From: JBKECO01 sp047974745 | GTDB taxonomy: Bacteria > Bacillota > Clostridia > Lachnospirales > Lachnospiraceae | NCBI GenBank assembly: GCA_047974745.1 | Contig: JBKECO010000020.1 | Location: 37,055-101,054, forward strand | Length of the DNA stretch: 64,000 bases | Direction: 5' to 3' | In this document: in pieces, positions 53,017 to 62,421 of the stretch | Numbering within the stretch: the first letter of the stretch is position 1 | Layout: every line of letters starts with the position of its first letter | The notes under the pieces: model-generated | Told to the model about the DNA's origin: nothing | Seen by the model: the letters and a program-made list of their open reading frames with translations, nothing else | Databases searched by the model: none | Program-made: the position numbers and the translations under genes

Positions 53017-54564
53017 CTAATGTGTCCAAATATAATAAGGTGCTTCCGCATTAATAATATCCAATGCCTGAATCATAAGTTCTGTACGCTCTGCTTCATC
53101 TGAGGATGCGGCCTGCGCCTGTAACAGGGCATCAACTTCTAAATTCGAATATGCACTGGAATTAGATCCTCCATCTCCACCATTTGTACTTGCATAGAGC
53201 GGTGTCAGTACTCCAGATGGATCTGGGAAGTCGGATGACCATTCAAAGATTGCAATATCATATGGACGCACACCATTTTCATCAATTCCTGATCCGAATT
53301 GCAGGGAAACAACTTCATCGTTCGAAACTTTTTCAATGGTTGCATTGATTCCGATTTGAGCAACAGCCTGCTGAAGTACAAGTGCGACCGAATTTGTAAT
53401 TGATTTTTCATCTACCGTAATTGTACAGTCAAAGCCGTCTGGATATGCAGATGCTGCTAGTGCTGCTTTCGCTGCTTCCAAATCATATTCATATTTAGTC
53501 AGCGTAGTTTCATAATCGATCCAGGTCTCTTTTTCAAAGAGGAACAGACTCTTTGGAACAGGAATATAATTCGTCATCGTTCCAAAATCTTTTACTACAT
53601 TCTCTTGAAGCGAAACTGCGTCAATGCTGTACGAAATTGCACGTCTTACATTTACATCGTCAAAAGGTGGCTTCTGGCAGTTGAATGATAAGAACTCTAA
53701 TCCAGCAGATGCTATTTTATTCAAATTCACGTTTGAACTGGTTTCCACATCATTCAACATTTCGACAGGCGTAGAAAGATTGATATCAATCTGTCCGGAT
53801 GTTGATGCCAGGACTCGGGTTGTATCCTCTGGAATGATCTGATATACAATATGTTTGATATCCGGTTCGCCGTCTGTAGCTTTATTCCAATAGTTTTCAT
53901 TATAGTCTAGTACGATCTGACTTCCCACATCCCATTTTGTAAATACATAGGGTCCTGTTCCGAGAACTCCGCCCTCTGGTGTTCCATATTTATCGCCTGC
54001 AGCCTCTACAAAAGCTTTACTGTGGATATGACCAGCTGTTGTTGCAAAGGTGTGTTTCCAAAGTGCATCTGCCTGCTTAAGTGTTACAGTGATCTGCCAA
54101 TCTCCTGTCTGTTCGATGGATTCCACACTGTCATACATCCAAAGCAGATAAGAGGCCAGATCTGGATCCTGATATCTTTCTAAAGAAAACATAACATCTT
54201 CCATTGTCATTGGCGTTCCATCGGAAAATGTGACATTATCCTTTATATTATACACATACGTCAATGGATCCACTTCTTCCCAGCTTTCTGTAAGTCCATT
54301 CTGCAGCTGGTCAGTTTCATCATAGTATAACAAACTTTCCGTCACTTGAATCACGACTGGATTGGTCGAGAAATCGTATGCAAATGCTGAGTCTAGTGAT
54401 AAAATCTCAGCATACAGTCCCACATTTAGTGTATCGCTGGTACCGTCAGCAGCAATCTCTGTTGTCGTTGCATCTTCTGTCACATTACTCGAGCTGCTCC
54501 CACAGCCAGATAAAAGTAAAAGTGAAGTGGACAGGGTCAAGATCATTGCAATTGTTTTCTTCAT
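53017..54564 (-). CDS. Peptide-type ABC transporter binding lipoprotein (SBP family 5)
   Basis: The 515-residue protein has a lipoprotein signal (LLLLSGCGSS) and the family 5 fold shared by OppA, DppA and NikA: LNVGLYAEILSLDSAFAYD, GLTESWEEVDPLTYVYNIK and FSDGTPMTMEDVMFSLER. It would capture a peptide or peptide-like ligand for the OppBCDF-like importer upstream. It lies about 56 bases after the M42 peptidase gene. Start has GAGGAG upstream. The ligand is not readable from sequence; the operon suggests an ethanolamine conjugate. Confidence 0.92.
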   Translation of the reverse strand: MKKTIAMILTLSTSLLLLSGCGSSSSNVTEDATTTEIAADGTSDTLNVGLYAEILSLDSAFAYDFSTNPVVIQVTESLLYYDETDQLQNGLTESWEEVDPLTYVYNIKDNVTFSDGTPMTMEDVMFSLERYQDPDLASYLLWMYDSVESIEQTGDWQITVTLKQADALWKHTFATTAGHIHSKAFVEAAGDKYGTPEGGVLGTGPYVFTKWDVGSQIVLDYNENYWNKATDGEPDIKHIVYQIIPEDTTRVLASTSGQIDINLSTPVEMLNDVETSSNVNLNKIASAGLEFLSFNCQKPPFDDVNVRRAISYSIDAVSLQENVVKDFGTMTNYIPVPKSLFLFEKETWIDYETTLTKYEYDLEAAKAALAASAYPDGFDCTITVDEKSITNSVALVLQQAVAQIGINATIEKVSNDEVVSLQFGSGIDENGVRPYDIAIFEWSSDFPDPSGVLTPLYASTNGGDGGSNSSAYSNLEVDALLQAQAASSDEAERTELMIQALDIINAEAPYYIWTH

Positions 54565-54620
54565 ATTTTTCTCCTCTAATATGCTATTTTTTGTTTTCTG
54601 AACAGTTCCCCAGATCCGTT

Positions 54621-55691
54621 CTATTTCAAATCTGTCAGGTACTGGATTATCAGCTTAGCTGCATTCTTCACATCATCTATACTTACATATCCTATCGATG
54701 TATGAATGTACTTTTCGGGAATTGAAATACCGCCTGTTACAATTCCTTGATTATTGTAAGCAATTGCACATGCATCGGTTCCGCATCGTAGCATTATGCT
54801 GTGTTGATACGGAATCTGTGCCTTTTGAGCTGCTTCTACCAGATCCCGGACCATTTTCCTAGGAACAATATTTCCTGTACAAGTCTCAGGACTCCAGTCA
54901 TACATTTGAATTGCCGGACCCTTATTCATATAAAAGCGTCTGTTATCTGCACTTAGCTCGCCTTGTTCAGATGCAAGTCCCACATCAATACAAACTGCCA
55001 GATCAGGATCTATTCGTCTGGTCAGTACTGCTGCTCCCTTTAGACCGATCTCCTCTTGAACCGTGCCACATGCATAGATCGTAGCTTCGGTTTCGATATT
55101 TTGTAGTTCCTGCATGATCAAGACAAGGGCTGTGCACCCACACCTATTATCCACTGCCTTCCCACTAAAATAACGATCGTTCAATATGTGACCAGCTTTT
55201 TCTATATTAACGAGATCACCACATCTGATTCCAAGTGCCTCTACCTCTTCCGGATTCTCAGCTCCAACATCAATTAAAATATCACTGAAATGGAACCCTG
55301 AACTTTCATTGCCCATAGACTGATGTATCGGCTTTCCTCCACCGACCACACCGTAGACAGATCCCCTTTGTGTATGTATCGTCATAACCTGATTGACAAG
55401 TATATTGGGGTTATGGTACCCAATGGGAACGATTGTCACAAATCCTTTGTCAGTCACATCACAAACCATAAATCCGATTTCATCCATGTGAACGGAAAGC
55501 ATGACCTTAAAATTAGGATTCTTTCCTTTTTTTATGAAAACACAGTTGCCGAGGGTATCCTTATAATTCTCATTCGTGACAGGCTCAATATATTTTTTTA
55601 GACAGTCTGCAATGGCCTCTTCACTGCCCGATACTCCATTGAGCCCATCAAACTCCTGCAGAAGTGATAAGACCTGTTCTCTGTTAATCAT
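54621..55691 (-). CDS. M42-family metallopeptidase (glutamyl aminopeptidase/endoglucanase M type)
   Basis: The 356-residue protein has the M42 metal and catalytic motifs in order: SVHMDEIGFMV, a DNRCGCTAL segment, CGTVQEEIGLKGA with the catalytic glutamates, CIDVG, and a C-terminal HTSIGYVS histidine. M42 enzymes are cobalt- or zinc-dependent aminopeptidases forming large tetrahedral particles. The ATG at 55691 has GGAGGGAG upstream and overlaps the end of the ATPase gene; a longer in-frame start at 55739 is rejected. In this operon it probably trims what the importer brings in. Confidence 0.92.
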   Translation of the reverse strand: MINREQVLSLLQEFDGLNGVSGSEEAIADCLKKYIEPVTNENYKDTLGNCVFIKKGKNPNFKVMLSVHMDEIGFMVCDVTDKGFVTIVPIGYHNPNILVNQVMTIHTQRGSVYGVVGGGKPIHQSMGNESSGFHFSDILIDVGAENPEEVEALGIRCGDLVNIEKAGHILNDRYFSGKAVDNRCGCTALVLIMQELQNIETEATIYACGTVQEEIGLKGAAVLTRRIDPDLAVCIDVGLASEQGELSADNRRFYMNKGPAIQMYDWSPETCTGNIVPRKMVRDLVEAAQKAQIPYQHSIMLRCGTDACAIAYNNQGIVTGGISIPEKYIHTSIGYVSIDDVKNAAKLIIQYLTDLK

Positions 55692-56712
55692 TGACTCCCT
55701 CCTCTTCCTTTTGATCCAAATTGCTGCTTTTAGCTTCATTTCCTACCAAATGGCAAGCGACCCAGTGACCTTTCGACACCTCGCAAAGTATAGGCATTTT
55801 TACATTACAGATTCCATTGATCGATTTAGGACAGCGTGAAAAGAACCGACACCCTGCCGGGATATCAATTGCACTTGGTATCTCGCCTTCTAGTGGAATG
55901 TTGTTTTTTTGCTCATCCGGGGTTCTTCTCGGCTTGGATGCAATCAGCGCCTGTGTATATGGGTGCAATGTATGATTGAATAATTCATCTGTACTGCCGA
56001 TTTCTACCATACTGCCTAAGTACAATACCATAACTCTGTCACAGATGTGCTCTACAATTGTCAGTTCATGAGATATGAACATCATTGTCAGACCAAATCT
56101 TGACTTCATATCTTCAAGAACATTCAGTATTTGTGCCTGTACTGATACGTCTAATGCGGAAACAGCTTCATCAGCCAGAATAAAGCTTGGTTCCGGCAGC
56201 AATGCCCTGACGATCGCCAGTCTCTGTAATTGACCGCCACTTAATTCATCACTTCGATGAGAAAGTACGGAAGGATCTAAATTAACATAACCAAGTAATT
56301 CCAGTATTTTTTCTTCTGCCTGTTTTGCACTCATACCATAGAAACGAGCAACATTTCGCAATGCTTTTCCAATCGTCATTTTGGCATTGAACGAAGATGC
56401 TGGATTCTGAAATACCATCTGCATATGTCTACGGAGTTTTTTTAAATCCGCTGATGATATTTTTTCCAGATCCTTCTCTTCAAACGATACAGAACCGGCT
56501 GTAGAGTCGATCAGTTTTAGAACACATCTTCCCAATGTGGATTTCCCTGAGCCGCTCTCACCGACAATTCCAAGCGTTTCTCCGCGATAGATATCAAAGC
56601 TTAAGTCATCCACTGCCTTTAGATCAAGATGAACGACCTTTCCATTCACTCGTTTTCTTCCGACCTTATAGTATTTTTTTAGTCCTTTGACTGAAAGTAA
56701 AACATTTGTCAT
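55684..56712 (-). CDS. oppF: Peptide ABC transporter ATP-binding protein (OppF/DppF type)
   Basis: The 342-residue ATPase has Walker A GESGSGKST, signature LSGGQLQRLAIVRAL and Walker B ILADEAVSALDVS, and ends with the cysteine-bearing oligopeptide domain (RFFSRCPKSINGIC) found in Opp/Dpp ATPases. It pairs with OppD. It starts in an ATGA overlap with oppD and its stop overlaps the M42 gene start. Confidence 0.93.
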   Translation of the reverse strand: MTNVLLSVKGLKKYYKVGRKRVNGKVVHLDLKAVDDLSFDIYRGETLGIVGESGSGKSTLGRCVLKLIDSTAGSVSFEEKDLEKISSADLKKLRRHMQMVFQNPASSFNAKMTIGKALRNVARFYGMSAKQAEEKILELLGYVNLDPSVLSHRSDELSGGQLQRLAIVRALLPEPSFILADEAVSALDVSVQAQILNVLEDMKSRFGLTMMFISHELTIVEHICDRVMVLYLGSMVEIGSTDELFNHTLHPYTQALIASKPRRTPDEQKNNIPLEGEIPSAIDIPAGCRFFSRCPKSINGICNVKMPILCEVSKGHWVACHLVGNEAKSSNLDQKEEEGVND

Positions 56713-57692
56713 GCTGTCACCTCCTCTTCTATATCTTTATGGCAGGTGAACACATGCTGTGCTGTATGGGTCCGTAGCTCGGGTGCCTTCAATCTGCAAT
56801 AGTCATCAGCATTAATGCATCGAGGTGCATAAGGACATCCCTGCAGTCTGCTTCGCAGATCCGGCGGTGTTCCTTGAATTGTGACTAATTTTTTATTGCG
56901 CATACCTGGTTGTGGAATGCTGTTCAGAAGATCTCTTGTATAGGGATGCCTTGGGTGATAGAAGATTTCTCTCACCTCACCTGATTCCACTATTTTACCT
57001 GAATACATGACTGAAACCCGGTCGCAGATCTCTGCAACAACACCAAAGTTATGTGTAATAATGAGTACCGACATATTACGCTGTTTCTGCAATTCTGCAA
57101 TTAGTTTCAGGATTTGTTCCTGTACCGTCACATCCAGTGCTGTTGTAGGCTCATCTGCGATCAGCAATTTGGGTTCACAAGAGATTGCCATTGCAATTCC
57201 GACTCGCTGCAGCATTCCCCCGCTCATTTCAAATGGATATTGTTGATACCTGTCCACTGCCGGATGAATCCCCACATCCTCTAACAGTCTGATGGAATGC
57301 TGTTTTACATTGCTCTTATTACAGATCTTATGGATCAAAAGAATTTCATCCAGCTGACTTCCTATGGTTCTCAAAGGATTCAATGCTGTCATGGGATCTT
57401 GAAAAATCATGGAAATTTCTTTTCCGCGAACAGCCTGAATGTCTTTTGGCTTTAATTCAAATATGTTCTTTTCATTATAAATAATCTCACCTTGATAGAT
57501 CATGGATTTTTCATCATGAAGCCGCATAATAGATTTGGCTGTCATAGATTTTCCACACCCACTCTCACCGACGAGGCCATGTATTTCTCCCATTTTAATT
57601 TCCATGTCAATGCCACGAACGGCATGTATAACTCCTCGCGCTGACATTAAGTTTACTTGCAGTCCCTCTATTTTAACCAGATTATCCTTCAT
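56709..57692 (-). CDS. oppD: Peptide ABC transporter ATP-binding protein (OppD/DppD type)
   Basis: The 327-residue ATPase has Walker A GESGCGKSM, signature MSGGMLQRVGIAMAI and Walker B LIADEPTTALDVT, plus the C-terminal cysteine cluster (GCPYAPRCINADDYC) thought to bind an Fe-S cluster in related proteins. It overlaps oppC upstream by 11 bases and oppF downstream by four, so the importer subunits are translationally coupled. Confidence 0.94.
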   Translation of the reverse strand: MKDNLVKIEGLQVNLMSARGVIHAVRGIDMEIKMGEIHGLVGESGCGKSMTAKSIMRLHDEKSMIYQGEIIYNEKNIFELKPKDIQAVRGKEISMIFQDPMTALNPLRTIGSQLDEILLIHKICNKSNVKQHSIRLLEDVGIHPAVDRYQQYPFEMSGGMLQRVGIAMAISCEPKLLIADEPTTALDVTVQEQILKLIAELQKQRNMSVLIITHNFGVVAEICDRVSVMYSGKIVESGEVREIFYHPRHPYTRDLLNSIPQPGMRNKKLVTIQGTPPDLRSRLQGCPYAPRCINADDYCRLKAPELRTHTAQHVFTCHKDIEEEVTA

Positions 57693-58575
57693 TTTCAGCC
57701 CTCACCATCTTTTTGAATTTATTGAATGACGGCAGTTTTCGCTGCATAGGATCAAGAAACGCCCGAACTCCATCTCCAAACACATTGATTGCTACTACAG
57801 TCATTACAATCATAATTCCGGGTGCTAAGGAAACAAGAGGGCTCTGTGTGATCACGATTCTTCCATCCTCAAGCATAGCTCCCCAATCAGCTGTAGGCGG
57901 CTGGACGCCCAGACCCAGAAAACTCATTGCAGATAAGTCTAAAATAGCAAAACCGATATCAAGTGTGAGTTGTACAACTATAGTTGCTATACAATTCGGC
58001 AATATCTCCCTTATCATAATATGAAAATTCGAATAGCCTATAGAATGGGCAGCTTCTACATATACTTTGTTTTTTTCTACCAGCACCATTGAGCGTGTCA
58101 GCTTAGCCAGCATGGGTACATAGACGATTCCTAGTGCCAGCACTGCATTCACGACCCCTCGTCCAAATGCAGCCACAAAGATAAATGCCAAAAGCAAAGA
58201 TGGAAAGGATAAAATGACATCTGAAATTCTCATTAGTATTTTATCGATTCGTCCACCGTAAAAACCAGCGACAATACCGTAAGGTATTCCAATCAATGCA
58301 GAAAGGAACACAACACCAAATGCACTGAGTATTGTTACCCGCGATCCAATAACAAGACGAGAGAATAGGTCTCTGCCTGTTTTATCCGTACCCAAAATAT
58401 GTTCCGGAGAGGGTTTTTCCAACATATGTGCAATATCTAAAGCATTTGGATCATAGGTGGCAAGTATATTTGCAAAAATCGCCATTAACAAAATTAGTGC
58501 AAGAACTATTGAGGAAATAATGACTGGAACTGTAAAAAAGCTTTTTAATTTACTGAATGTTATTTTTTTCATCAA
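57682..58575 (-). CDS. oppC: Peptide ABC transporter permease (OppC/DppC type)
   Basis: The 297-residue membrane protein has an N-terminal membrane segment (about 15-37), the HILGTDKTGRDLFSRLVIGSR sequence typical of OppC/DppC (given here as two pieces, HILGTDKTGRD and LFSRLVIGSR), five further segments and an EAA-type loop EAAHSIGYSNFHIMIREILP. It follows oppB by 11 bases and overlaps oppD. Start has GGGAGAGG upstream. Confidence 0.94.
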   Translation of the reverse strand: MMKKITFSKLKSFFTVPVIISSIVLALILLMAIFANILATYDPNALDIAHMLEKPSPEHILGTDKTGRDLFSRLVIGSRVTILSAFGVVFLSALIGIPYGIVAGFYGGRIDKILMRISDVILSFPSLLLAFIFVAAFGRGVVNAVLALGIVYVPMLAKLTRSMVLVEKNKVYVEAAHSIGYSNFHIMIREILPNCIATIVVQLTLDIGFAILDLSAMSFLGLGVQPPTADWGAMLEDGRIVITQSPLVSLAPGIMIVMTVVAINVFGDGVRAFLDPMQRKLPSFNKFKKMVRAENEG

Positions 58576-58586
58576 ATTCCTCTCCC

Positions 58587-59525
58587 TTACTGAAGTCGTA
58601 TTCTGGGATCAATCACACCATATAGGATATCTAACAGGGTACTGATTGTCATAAAAACAAGAACCATCAACATAGTAATTCCCTGAACTATGGGATAGTC
58701 AGATGCTTTGATCCCCTCGATCAAAATGGAACCCAGACCAGCTAAAGAAAATACATTCTCGACCAGTACCGCACCAACAATTAAAATGCCGATCTGTGTG
58801 CCTAATATGGTAATGACCGGAATGATTGCATTCTTCAGGCAATGCCGGATGATGACTTGATTTGGGCTTAGTCCTTTTGATAGTGATACGATATAGTAAT
58901 TCGCTTGAATCTGCTCAATCATACTCGTTTTTGTAACCCTAGATGTCAAGGCAATCATGGAAAATGACAAAGCTACCGCTGGTAAGCTGATTCTTTGTAA
59001 GTATTGTCCCAGCGTAGTAAAGGAACCAGTAAATGAAAATCCAGGTGCAGATTTTGAAATAATCCAGATCATCAGAATACTTGTTAGGAAAGGTGGTACT
59101 GCAACAAGAATCAGCTGCACGACTGAAATTCCGGTATCCAATGCACTATGTTGTTTCACTGCCGTTATGATTCCAGTCGGAATAGATATCATAACAGAGA
59201 TCAATGTTGCGATGATCACGATTCCAGCCGTTACAGGCAGTCGCTCCTGAATTAGATTTCCCACCGGCTGTCGATACATAAAGCTAATTCCAAAATCCCC
59301 ATGCAGTACTCCTGTTACCCAGATCAAATATTGTTCTGGAATACTTTTATCCAAGTAGAATTCATGTCGTATATTCATGATCGTTTCTTCTGTCGATTGT
59401 TTTCCTCCCATAATCACAGCAACTGGATCTGCTGGATTAAGCCGTACCATTCCAAATATTATGATGCTCGTAATAAATAACACTGCTACGTATTGCACTA
59501 TCTTATTTCCAATAAACCTTACCAT
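58587..59525 (-). CDS. oppB: Peptide ABC transporter permease (OppB/DppB type)
   Basis: The 312-residue membrane protein begins MVRFIGNKIVQYVAVLFI and shows the OppB/DppB pattern: RLNPADPVAVIMGG, LDKSIPEQYLIWVTGVLHGD, FGISFMYRQPV and the long IIRHCLKNAIIPVITILG loop. The ATG at 59525 follows AAGGGGG; an in-frame start at 59585 lies next to the upstream terminator and is rejected. It is the first gene of the eight-gene operon that ends with the EutBC fusion. Confidence 0.93.
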   Translation of the reverse strand: MVRFIGNKIVQYVAVLFITSIIIFGMVRLNPADPVAVIMGGKQSTEETIMNIRHEFYLDKSIPEQYLIWVTGVLHGDFGISFMYRQPVGNLIQERLPVTAGIVIIATLISVMISIPTGIITAVKQHSALDTGISVVQLILVAVPPFLTSILMIWIISKSAPGFSFTGSFTTLGQYLQRISLPAVALSFSMIALTSRVTKTSMIEQIQANYYIVSLSKGLSPNQVIIRHCLKNAIIPVITILGTQIGILIVGAVLVENVFSLAGLGSILIEGIKASDYPIVQGITMLMVLVFMTISTLLDILYGVIDPRIRLQ

Positions 59526-59600
59526 GTCAGATCCCCCTTGAATCCTGCACTCTTTGCAAGCAATAATTTGCCGATCTTTTGACAAGCAAATCTATAAACA

Positions 59601-59642
59601 AAAAAAAGCAAAGATGCCAATAACAGCATCTTTGCTTTTTTT
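59601..59642 (-). terminator. Terminator after the Na/phosphate cotransporter gene
   Basis: GCAAAGATGC and GCATCTTTGC form a perfect 10-bp stem, flanked by runs of A and T so the full symmetrical stem is longer and works on both strands. It separates the cotransporter gene from the opp operon. Confidence 0.85.
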
Positions 59643-59676
59643 GAGATTATACATGAAACGCAGAAAAACGTCAAGT

Positions 59677-61293
59677 TCACACCTTAACAGTTACTTCCAC
59701 CACCATTTTAACGAGGTTGCAGGATAGATCCGAAATACGTTCCAGATTATTCACGATCTCAAGATAATATACACCTGTTTCCGTATCACATTCTCCTGAA
59801 TGCAGTCTGGCAAAATAATCCTTTCGTGTATCCCGCTTCAATACATCCATCTCATATTCCAAATTCATGACCAGCTGAATTTTATCCTGATCCGGCTTTT
59901 CGATCACCTGTAAGGCAACATCCAGCGTCTCGTAGCAGACCTTGTACATGGTTCGCAGGGAATTGATCGAGTTTTCTGGCAAGGTTATATCATACTCATC
60001 TAAGGTGTTGATGATCTCACAGATATTGTCACAATGATCTCCGATGCGCTCGATATCATTCACCGCATTGAACAATCCATCTACATTTTTTCTGTCTTGT
60101 TCCATCAAGTCACAGCCTGATAATTTTACCAGATATTCTGTGATCTGCTTTTCGAGTGAATTGATTTCCCCTTCGATCTTTACCGCTTTTGCAGCGTCAG
60201 AATATTTATGCTCCAGCAGGCTCGTCATTGTAATGACGAAACTATCCTTTGCTCTAATTCCCATATTGATAGTTTCCAAATTTGTATTGTGCAGAGCGAT
60301 ATTCGGAGTTTCTAAAATACGATCATCAATATAATGAGTCAGTACTTTAGTTCCCTCATCTCCTTTATCCGGGACTAAGAACATAGCAATTTTAATTAAT
60401 AGCGGTGCAAAAGGAAACTGAATAATCACATTTGTAAAATTAAAAAGTGTATGCGCATTTGCGATCTGTCTTGCAACATCATCTGGATTCCAACTTGTGA
60501 CCAGGTATGTGATTGGCCTGGAAAGCACAACGATGAAGATGATTGTTCCAATTAGGTTAAATACCATGTGTATGATTGCTGCCCGCTTTGCATTTTTACT
60601 CGCTCCGATACTAGAGATCAGCGCAGTAGTACAGGTTCCGATATTATCACCATACAGGATCGGCAGAGCAACTGCCAGTGGGAGTATCCCCTGAGAAGCA
60701 AGAGCAATCAGCATACCGATCGAGGCACTTGATGATTGCACCATGAATGTCAGCATTAAACCAATTAATACACCAAGCAATGGATTCCCGCTTAATTTCA
60801 CCATGATCTCATTGAATGCATCTAATTCGCTTAATGGCTTCAATGCATCTTTTAAAAATTCCATACCTACAAATAAAATACCCAGACCGATCAGAATCTC
60901 TGCCACATTTTTCTGTTTGTCCTTCTTTGCTGTCATATAAAAAATCATACCCAGACCAATGGCAAGCGGCGCAATTTTATCAATCGACAGCGAAACGATC
61001 TGACCAGTTATGGTCGTACCAATATTTGCACCTAAAATAATACCCACTGCCTGTGTCAGATTCATGATACTGGCATTCACGAACCCTACAACCATTACAG
61101 TTGTTGCACTCGAGCTCTGTATTACAGCTGTTACTGCCATACCGACAATAACTCCCATAAATCGATTCTTCGTTAACAATGCAATGATTTTTTCCAGTCT
61201 TTTTCCTGCTGATTTCTGGAGTCCTGTCCCCATGATCTGCATTCCAAATAAAAATAAACCTAGTCCACCTACTACTCCAATAATAATTTCCAT
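59677..61293 (-). CDS. Na/phosphate cotransporter with C-terminal PhoU-like domain
   Basis: The 538-residue protein has an N-terminal membrane half with two inverted Na/Pi repeats carrying the QSSSATT and QSSSAS signatures, and a cytoplasmic half (about 340-538) of PhoU-like helical bundles. It imports phosphate with sodium and may couple uptake to phosphate sensing. The ATG at 61293 is used because homologues begin MEIIIGVVGGLGLFLFGM; GTG codons upstream are alternatives. A TTTACA direct repeat resembling a PhoP box lies about 65 bases upstream. Confidence 0.93.
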   Translation of the reverse strand: MEIIIGVVGGLGLFLFGMQIMGTGLQKSAGKRLEKIIALLTKNRFMGVIVGMAVTAVIQSSSATTVMVVGFVNASIMNLTQAVGIILGANIGTTITGQIVSLSIDKIAPLAIGLGMIFYMTAKKDKQKNVAEILIGLGILFVGMEFLKDALKPLSELDAFNEIMVKLSGNPLLGVLIGLMLTFMVQSSSASIGMLIALASQGILPLAVALPILYGDNIGTCTTALISSIGASKNAKRAAIIHMVFNLIGTIIFIVVLSRPITYLVTSWNPDDVARQIANAHTLFNFTNVIIQFPFAPLLIKIAMFLVPDKGDEGTKVLTHYIDDRILETPNIALHNTNLETINMGIRAKDSFVITMTSLLEHKYSDAAKAVKIEGEINSLEKQITEYLVKLSGCDLMEQDRKNVDGLFNAVNDIERIGDHCDNICEIINTLDEYDITLPENSINSLRTMYKVCYETLDVALQVIEKPDQDKIQLVMNLEYEMDVLKRDTRKDYFARLHSGECDTETGVYYLEIVNNLERISDLSCNLVKMVVEVTVKV

Positions 61294-61355
61294 TTCCACC
61301 TCGTATGACCTTTTCACTTTTTGGTCATTTTGAATTAACTTTTTCTCAAGATGAT

Positions 61356-61372
61356 TTTACATGAAATTTACA
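61356..61372. promoter_or_regulatory. PhoP-box-like direct repeat upstream of the Na/phosphate cotransporter
   Basis: TTTACA occurs at 61356-61361 and 61367-61372, an exact 11-base period, which is the spacing of Bacillus PhoP boxes. A weak minus-strand promoter overlaps it (TACACA, 17 bases, TAAAAT). Confidence 0.45.
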
Positions 61373-61463
61373 TATTTGTGTAGTGAAATTTTATATTTAT
61401 TCGTAACAATTTATTTTTATCGAGACTAAGTAGAAGTCTAATCTGGTGAATCAGATTTTAGCA

Positions 61464-62399
61464 TCATCTCAAAATAATGTAAGCCATAAATCCCACATAC
61501 AATAGAAGCATAACTATACCTTCCGTTCTATGTATTTTATAACTTGTTCTTGCTGCGATCCATACAACAATACTCATTGCGATCAATAAAAGTAAATCTA
61601 TGATATTTTCCTGGCTCATTGAAATTCCACTGATCAGTCCAGCTGAACCTATAACAAATAGTATATTAAATATATTAGATCCAATAATATTCCCCATTGC
61701 CAGATCGACTTCACCTTTTTTTGCTGCTACAATTGATGTGACTAGCTCTGGCAAAGAGGTACCCATGGCAACGATTGTTAAACCGATCAAGTTCTGACTT
61801 AGTCCGAAGCTCCTTGCTATTGAAGAAGCAGAACTTACAACAAGTTGTCCTCCTACAGCAATTGCAATTACTCCACACAGAATATATACCATACTTTTGG
61901 ATTTAGAAAGGACTGTTATCTCATCTTCCTCAGCAACGACTACAATATTTTTCGCCTTAATTGCAGATTTAATCATCCAAATGAGAAAGCAGGCAAAGAC
62001 AGTTAAAAGTATCAGGCCTTCTAGTCTTGTCAGACAATACCCTGTAATTCCAAGAATCAAGAGTAGAAGCGCAGCTAAGACAGATAATGGAAATTCTTTT
62101 TTTAATGTATTCGCATGGACTGTTAATGGTGTAAAAATAGAGCATATTCCAGCAACGACCATAAGATTGAAAATATTTGATCCAACAGCATTTGCGATCG
62201 CCAAATCATTATTTCCAGAAATTGCAGCACTGACACTTACAGCCGCTTCTGGAAGTGAAGTTCCCATGGCAACGATTGTCATTCCAATTATTATTACTGG
62301 TACATGCAATCTCTTTGCCACAGAGGAGCTTCCGTCTACAAAAAAATCCGCCCCCTTAATTAATAGTATAAAGCCTATCAAAAGAATTATATAAACCAT
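61464..62399 (-). CDS. Calcium/sodium antiporter (CaCA family, YrbG-like)
   Basis: The 311-residue membrane protein has about ten hydrophobic segments and the two alpha repeats of the family, MGTSLPEAAVSVSAAISGN with AVGSNIFNL, and MGTSLPELVTSIVAAKKGE with IIGSNIFNI. It exchanges calcium for sodium or protons. It lies 22 bases after the sulfatase gene, so they may share a transcript. Start has AGGAAGG upstream. Confidence 0.94.
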   Translation of the reverse strand: MVYIILLIGFILLIKGADFFVDGSSSVAKRLHVPVIIIGMTIVAMGTSLPEAAVSVSAAISGNNDLAIANAVGSNIFNLMVVAGICSIFTPLTVHANTLKKEFPLSVLAALLLLILGITGYCLTRLEGLILLTVFACFLIWMIKSAIKAKNIVVVAEEDEITVLSKSKSMVYILCGVIAIAVGGQLVVSSASSIARSFGLSQNLIGLTIVAMGTSLPELVTSIVAAKKGEVDLAMGNIIGSNIFNILFVIGSAGLISGISMSQENIIDLLLLIAMSIVVWIAARTSYKIHRTEGIVMLLLYVGFMAYIILR

Positions 62400-62421
62400 A
62401 CCTTACCTTCCTGGATCAAAC

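Noticed and set aside
49889..59525. A classical eut microcompartment operon
   Set aside because: No shell proteins, EutA, EutT, EutQ or aldehyde dehydrogenase are present; only the lyase is eut-like.
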